A DNA stretch of 41,320 bases. Source: Pirellulaceae bacterium. Lineage in GTDB: Bacteria; Planctomycetota; Planctomycetia; Pirellulales; Pirellulaceae. This document shows positions 36,626 to 41,320 of this stretch, piece after piece; positions within the stretch are counted from its first letter, which is position 1, and the number at the start of each line of letters is the position of its first letter. A model generated the notes under the pieces. The model saw nothing but the letters and a program-made list of their open reading frames with translations. It made no database searches and was not told the DNA's origin. The translations under genes and the position numbers were made by a program. The DNA lies in assembly GCA_024102795.1 (NCBI GenBank), contig JAGFJK010000219.1, positions 1 through 41,320 on the forward strand, read 5' to 3'.

Positions 36626-39600
36626 TTGAAGAGCCGACGACGCTGGATTGTGGCGACTTGCCTGGTCGTCTTGCTGGGGCTGCTGGCCGTCTGGCGACTG
36701 GCCTTTCATGGCCAGCGACCGGACCTGATCGTGTGGCCCCCGACTACTGGCGACGCGGCGTTGGACCTGCTCGAGCGGCCGGTCGACTTGGCCTGCGAGG
36801 ACGAACCGTTTTTCCTGGTCGTGCGGCGGCTGTCAGCCTTGGCACCGCTGCCCGTGGAACTGGACTTTGCGTCGTGCCCGCCGGCTCCCTTCTCGCCGGC
36901 CAAAAGGGTCTCGGGCGACTACCGGCAAGTGCCGCTGGGAGCCGTGCTGCGGGACGTGCTGGACCAGGCCGATGTGTACCGCGCGATGGTGGTCGGTGTC
37001 CGCGCCGACCGCATCCTGCTCACCAGCCAGAACGCCTGGCTGGCGGGGCTGAATAACTACACGGTCGAACTGCACTCGCTGGGCCCGCTGCTGGCCGCGA
37101 TGCCGGAGTACGACTTCGAGCGGCGGATCGGCGAGCTGCCGCTGGTGCTGCAGCCCGACAGTTGGAACTTCCGCAATGGCAATGGCGACGTGCAGCCGGT
37201 GCCCGGCGGGCTGGTGGTCACGCAAACCTTGCAGGGACAGCGCTCGCTGCGCCTGCTGCTCGCAGCCCTGGCTCAATGCCAACTACCCGAGACGGATTCG
37301 GCGCCGCTCTGGATCGATCCGCCGCCCACGCCGCAGAACCTGGCGGTGGCCGCGGCGCTGCGGCGGCCGATCGATATTGAGCTGGATGGAGTGGGGCTGG
37401 ACGAGGCCGCGCGGCAGTGGTCCCGCGAGCTGGCCATCCCGATCGACATCGACTGGTCCGCGATTCGCGACGACGGGCGACGGAAGCTCGCACCGTTATC
37501 GGCCCAGATGCACGGAGTGCAACTGGATTCGGCCCTGCGAACGCTGCTGGGAGGTCCGTACGGGTTGACCTGGCTGATCCGCCACGGCCGGCTAAGAATC
37601 ACCAGCAAGGTGGTCGCGGAAATGCCGTCCAATGTCGCCTTGCGGGTCTATCCCACCAGCGGGCTGCTGGCGGCGCGGGATGCCAGCGGATCGCTGTCGA
37701 ACTTGGAGGTCGCGGTGAACGACCTGGTGGCGCAGTCCGCCTGGCGGCTGGCGGGCGGGCCCGCTGAGGCGTGCCAGGTCCCGGGCGCTCTGCTGGTGCT
37801 GCAGACCGAGGAGGGGCACCGGGACGTGGAACGCCTGCTGGCCGAACTCCGGCAGCGGCAGTCGCTGGCGGGCGACGGCCCGCCGGTTCACTGGACGCCC
37901 GCTCGCCGGCGGTTGGAGGAGGCCCTTGGCCAGCCGGCCGATCTGCACCTGGTCGAGCGGCCGCTGCGGGAGGTGGTCGAGCAGCTCGCCGGACGGCTTA
38001 AGCTGAATGTCTGGCTCGACCGGCACGCGCTGGACGACATGGCCCTGCCGCTGGACCACCTCGTGACGATCGACGCTCGCCGGCAGCCGCTGGAACAAGC
38101 GCTGCGCGCCACGTTGGACCCGCTGGGGCTCGAATGCGACCTGCCCGATGAGGTGCTGGTGATTACGTCGCGGGCAGAGGCCGAGTATCGGCTGCAGGTG
38201 TGCGTGCACCGCGTGGCCCGCCTGGTGTGGCCGCCGGTTGGAGACTGGGGCCCCTACTTCAACGATCCCGACCGATTGACCGATCTGATCCAGACGTTTG
38301 TGGCTCCCGAATCGTGGCCGGCGCTCAGCGGACCGATTTCTCTGCGAGCGCTCGACGACCTGCTGCCGATCGCGCAGACTCGGCTGCATCACCAACAGAT
38401 CGCGCAACTGCTGGCCTGTCTGGTCGAGGCCACGGCGTCGGACCCGGACCGCGACGCGAGCTGGACGGTGGGCCTGACGGAGGCGGAGTACTCGCGGTTG
38501 TCCTCCTGGCCACCGCGCGAAATACAGGCTGGTGAAGAGGATTCGCCGGAGCCGCGGCTGACCCGCGTTCACCGCGTGGCCTGGCTGATTCGGGCCGAAG
38601 ACGTCGAGCGGCTAGCGGATCTGGTGCGCGGCGTGTCGGTCCGAGCCTGGTCCGACTACGGCGGTCCGGGCGAGGCCAGCGAGTTTCGCGGGCTGCTGGT
38701 CGTGCGGCAGTCGGCCGGGATGCAGGCCCGCGTGGATCGGCTGCTGGCACAGTTCAAGGACCTGGCCCGCCGCGAGGCGAACGCTTCGGCGGGACCTGTT
38801 TGCCTGGACGAAGCGGCAGACGAGCGGATCGGACAAGTTCTGGAGCGGCCAGTCCACCTGACGGCCGTCAACCGGACAGTCCGCGACGTGTTGCTGGAAT
38901 TGGGCCAGCAAGCGGGCGAGACGATCGATCTGGACCCCGAATTGACGTTGGCCTGGAGCGATCGGAAGGTCAACCTGTTGGCCGCCGGAGTGCCGTTGGC
39001 CGACGTGCTCGACGCGATCGCGCCTGGACAACTCGCCCCGGCCATCATGCGCGGCAGGCTGCGGCTCGTGCCGCTGGAGGAGGCGACGTCCAGCGTCACG
39101 AGCTGCGTGTATCCGGTGGGCCGGTTGGATGTAGCACTGCGGGCGGCGGGCCGGCCGGCATCCGAGGCGGACCACATGCCGTTGCCTTGGCACTTGAAGC
39201 CCACCCGGTCGCCTTACGGCCGACTGCCGCTCGAAGACCCCGGCGGCAAGGGAATTCCCGGCGACAACTTGCTGTGGATCTTAGGCGAACAAGTCGGTCC
39301 GCTGTTATTGGTGCGGCAACCGGTCAGCTCGCAGCGGGCGACCGCGGCCGCGCTGCGGTTGCTGGAGCGGAGCGTTGCGGCCAGCGTGAACGGCGGGTTG
39401 TTGGTGAACGCCCCGGCGCTCAGCCAACCGGTGACTTTGAGTTTCGAGCAATTGCCGCTGGAGGATGCACTTCGGCAGTTGGCCGAACAATGCGGGCGAG
39501 GTTTCTTGGTGGAAGGCTCCGCCTGGTCCGGCGTGGAGGACGTCCGGCGGCATCGCGTCTCGCTGGAACTGGACCAGGTGCCGCTGGCCGACGCCTTGGG

Positions 39601-40642
39601 GCAATTGCTTCCAGCCAGCGACCAGCCGGCGGTGTTTCTGCGAGGGGAAACAGTGGTCGTCAGCGGTCGCCAGGCGGCGGACGCGGAGTGGACCTGGCAG
39701 ACGTTCGATGTCCGTTCGCTGCGCGACGTGTATGGCGAGCAAGGTGAGCTGCGACTGGCCCGGTTCGCAAGTTTTGTCGATCCACTCTCCTGGCGCAGCG
39801 GCCCGGATGCCGTTCTGGGCTGTCTGCCCGGTTCGCTCACGGCCTATCACGCTCGCGGCACGCTGGGCCGGATCGAGCGGCTGCTGGAGATGCTGGCTGC
39901 CGAACCGGATCTGAGTCGCCTGCGCCTGCGAGAGAACGAACAAGGTGAACTTCAGGTGCGGGTGCTGGCGGATGCCCCGGAGCAGGTCGAGCGGGTCGCC
40001 CAACGTTGGATTCAACTAAGTCGCGACCATGCCGATGCCGACGTGCGACTGCTGGCCATCCTGCTGCTGGTTCATCTGGACTTGGCCACCTCGGACTGGC
40101 CCACCTTGGACTGGCACCGCTGGCTGGTGGATGAAGTCGGGCAACTCTCCCGCACGGCGGATCCGAACTCCGACAGGCCCGTGGATGAAGAGCGGCTGTT
40201 CGCCTTGTGCCTGGCGGTGCGGCGCAGCGCGCCGCACGACCGCGACATGATCGAGCCGCTGGCCCGGTTGCTGACCGTTTGCACGGATCGCCAACAGCGC
40301 GACGTCGTCCTGCGAACGTTGGTTCGTTCGGGGCCAGTGGCCCTGGGCCGGTTGGAGCAGATCCTGAGCGCGGGCAGTTCGGAGGATCATTTGACCGCGG
40401 CCCTGGAGATCCCACGCGCTCGGGTTTCTGCCCGCGACGCCCTGCCCTACTTGATGGGGCAGTTCGAGCGGTTGGATGCCAGCCAGTTGCTGAGTGTGAT
40501 TGCCGAGCTGGACCCGACCGGCCGCCACTCGCACCGGCTGCTGGACCTGTGGGCGCGCGACAGCAACGCGATGCGGCGTGAGCGGGCGCGGCAGGTGCGA
40601 CCCCTGATCCGCGGCGTGTTCGGAGACCCAATCGACAACTGA
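36626..40642 (+). CDS. 1338-aa membrane-anchored protein with five STN-like modules
   Basis: TTG start with GGAG 9 nt upstream. One N-terminal transmembrane helix (residues 7-26), the rest presumably periplasmic. Five modules of about 85 residues follow the pattern (L..PV.L...-PL..VL..L....-..LD-....V.L....PL..AL..LL-...L.ITS...A): about 46-137, 243-328, 430-518, 735-820 and 930-1018. This is the secretin/TonB short N-terminal (STN) layout. Between them lie NolW-like segments ending LLV.QT...H..V..LLA.L. Residues from about 1060 onward are helical, with HEAT-like traits. No secretin barrel is present, so it is not a secretin. Function unknown; a binding scaffold is possible. No operon partner. 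Confidence 0.75.
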   Translation: MKSRRRWIVATCLVVLLGLLAVWRLAFHGQRPDLIVWPPTTGDAALDLLERPVDLACEDEPFFLVVRRLSALAPLPVELDFASCPPAPFSPAKRVSGDYRQVPLGAVLRDVLDQADVYRAMVVGVRADRILLTSQNAWLAGLNNYTVELHSLGPLLAAMPEYDFERRIGELPLVLQPDSWNFRNGNGDVQPVPGGLVVTQTLQGQRSLRLLLAALAQCQLPETDSAPLWIDPPPTPQNLAVAAALRRPIDIELDGVGLDEAARQWSRELAIPIDIDWSAIRDDGRRKLAPLSAQMHGVQLDSALRTLLGGPYGLTWLIRHGRLRITSKVVAEMPSNVALRVYPTSGLLAARDASGSLSNLEVAVNDLVAQSAWRLAGGPAEACQVPGALLVLQTEEGHRDVERLLAELRQRQSLAGDGPPVHWTPARRRLEEALGQPADLHLVERPLREVVEQLAGRLKLNVWLDRHALDDMALPLDHLVTIDARRQPLEQALRATLDPLGLECDLPDEVLVITSRAEAEYRLQVCVHRVARLVWPPVGDWGPYFNDPDRLTDLIQTFVAPESWPALSGPISLRALDDLLPIAQTRLHHQQIAQLLACLVEATASDPDRDASWTVGLTEAEYSRLSSWPPREIQAGEEDSPEPRLTRVHRVAWLIRAEDVERLADLVRGVSVRAWSDYGGPGEASEFRGLLVVRQSAGMQARVDRLLAQFKDLARREANASAGPVCLDEAADERIGQVLERPVHLTAVNRTVRDVLLELGQQAGETIDLDPELTLAWSDRKVNLLAAGVPLADVLDAIAPGQLAPAIMRGRLRLVPLEEATSSVTSCVYPVGRLDVALRAAGRPASEADHMPLPWHLKPTRSPYGRLPLEDPGGKGIPGDNLLWILGEQVGPLLLVRQPVSSQRATAAALRLLERSVAASVNGGLLVNAPALSQPVTLSFEQLPLEDALRQLAEQCGRGFLVEGSAWSGVEDVRRHRVSLELDQVPLADALGQLLPASDQPAVFLRGETVVVSGRQAADAEWTWQTFDVRSLRDVYGEQGELRLARFASFVDPLSWRSGPDAVLGCLPGSLTAYHARGTLGRIERLLEMLAAEPDLSRLRLRENEQGELQVRVLADAPEQVERVAQRWIQLSRDHADADVRLLAILLLVHLDLATSDWPTLDWHRWLVDEVGQLSRTADPNSDRPVDEERLFALCLAVRRSAPHDRDMIEPLARLLTVCTDRQQRDVVLRTLVRSGPVALGRLEQILSAGSSEDHLTAALEIPRARVSARDALPYLMGQFERLDASQLLSVIAELDPTGRHSHRLLDLWARDSNAMRRERARQVRPLIRGVFGDPIDN

Positions 40643-40663
40643 AGGCTGTCTGTCTATGCTCCT

Positions 40664-40715
40664 TCCCTCACTGACGCTTCGGGCTCACTGATAACTGCTT
40701 GCTCCCTCGCTGACG
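40664..40715. repeat. Two inverted REP-B copies
   Basis: TCCCTCACTGACGCTTCGGG at 40664 onward and CTCCCTCGCTGACG at 40702-40715 are reverse complements of the REP-B element seen at 31.7 and 34.7 kb. Confidence 0.6.
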
Positions 40716-40850
40716 TTTTTTGAAGTTGCGTATTACTTGTTTCTGAACCGCAGATGTGTTGGGGTTTCACGCAACAACAATCGTTCGGGCGATCAACACA
40801 GGCAACGAACAAGAATTTGAAGACCTTCTGGCTCCCTCCCCGCTTCGGGG

Positions 40851-40866
40851 TCGTGCAGCTTATAAG
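40851..40866. repeat. Direct repeat TCGTGCAGCTTATAAG, copy 1
   Basis: Identical 16-mer at 41189-41204. Similarity continues for about 30 bp more with mismatches (GTGAAAACTCGGAGTTTAGG versus TTGGAACCTCAGTGTTTAAG). Confidence 0.7.
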
Positions 40867-40962
40867 GCGGTGAAAACTCGGAGTTTAGGGGCTGACGCTA
40901 TGGTGAACTTCTTTGGACGGCCTCCGCTTCGACTAGCGCTCCCCCTTGAAATCCCTCTGGCT

Positions 40963-40983
40963 CCCTCCCCGCTTCGGGGAGGG
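40963..40983. repeat. Hairpin CCCTCCCC-GCTTC-GGGGAGGG
   Basis: A perfect 8-bp stem with a 5-nt loop, followed by GCTGGGGAGGGG. Related sequence (CCCCTCCCCAACCCTCCCCG) is at 41162-41181, and a broken copy at 40833-40850. No T-run, so probably a repeat and not a terminator. Confidence 0.65.
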
Positions 40984-41188
40984 CTGGGGAGGGGCCTGAG
41001 AGGCTAGAGTGGTCAACCAAGTGTTCAACGCGCAGAATGGACTGGAAGGCACGCGGATTGGTCGTGATTCGGGTTTGGAATCCGGGACCGGATGTATGCG
41101 TTCACCTGGTAATTGAGCGGATCTGTTTGGGCGCGGTTTGAGTTTGGAAGTGCCAGAAGAGCCCCTCCCCAACCCTCCCCGAAGGAGA

Positions 41189-41204
41189 TCGTGCAGCTTA
41201 TAAG
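41189..41204. repeat. Direct repeat TCGTGCAGCTTATAAG, copy 2
   Basis: Partner of 40851-40866. Both copies sit beside the C-rich hairpin element, so the two elements may form one larger composite repeat. Confidence 0.7.
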
Positions 41205-41320
41205 TTGTTGGAACCTCAGTGTTTAAGGCCCTTGGCTCCCGGTGAGCGCCCGTCAGACTGTTTTGGACTTCGAATCCCGCCGGCTTGCCCGGCGGATCGC
41301 TAGGTTTTTCACTAACGCCC

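Larger units (their letters stand above)
40643..41320. other. Repeat-rich intergenic end of the window, no gene
   Basis: No coding frame with a ribosome site or family match on either strand. The stretch holds inverted REP-B copies (40664-40715), G/C-rich hairpins, and a duplicated 16-mer. Confidence 0.6.

Overview
The window looks like a chromosomal segment of a planctomycete, probably of the Pirellulales type. The evidence is the gene content: a DUF1501 protein with a Tat signal, WD40 and c-type cytochrome proteins, a giant RHS protein with the LEPR-type N-terminal motif, a five-module STN-like protein, and intergenic repeats of kinds I associate with these genomes. GC is high, about 65% in the lines I counted. 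No rRNA, tRNA or CRISPR was seen.

Layout. 1-4530 (minus): 5' part of a giant secreted RHS/YD-repeat protein. Its only plausible ATG lies upstream of four 8-bp tandem repeats and is out of frame with the body, so it may be phase-variable. 4.7-5.4 kb: a decayed REP-associated transposase (RAYT) between two small palindromes. 5.4-11.3 kb: a HisN-like phosphatase (minus), then DUF1501, WD40 and FAD-monooxygenase genes (plus), facing a two-gene membrane operon. A 521-bp segment bounded by 47-bp direct repeats has been inserted, or duplicated, where these converge. 11.4-15.1 kb (minus): a Tat-exported protein of unknown function, a cysteine-poor Rrf2 regulator with a palindromic operator candidate, a 28-bp minisatellite, lspA and a DksA-type gene. 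15.3-21.5 kb (plus): thrC, dapB, a small Cys-rich protein, a SIS isomerase, a ROK kinase and an alkyl-DHAP-synthase-like flavoprotein.

21.5-29.7 kb is the most interesting block: a sulfate-uptake island. On the minus strand lie a sulfate-binding lipoprotein, cysT, cysW, cysA, a YezD-like (DUF2292) remnant, an outer-membrane porin and a 51-aa ORF. A divergent sigma-54 enhancer-binding protein is encoded next to them. A canonical -24/-12 promoter (TGGCAC-N5-TTGC) lies upstream of the binding-protein gene, so sulfate transport appears to be under sigma-54 control instead of the usual CysB/Cbl type. The block has lower GC than its flanks and sits between two inverted copies of a 30-bp dispersed repeat.

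29.7-41.3 kb: a fatty-acid-hydroxylase-family protein and a Kua/CarF-type desaturase (together with the AGPS-like gene, possible ether-lipid metabolism), thiC, a di-heme cytochrome and glycyl-tRNA synthetase (all minus). Then comes a 1338-aa plus-strand protein with five STN-like modules, followed by about 680 bp of repeats.
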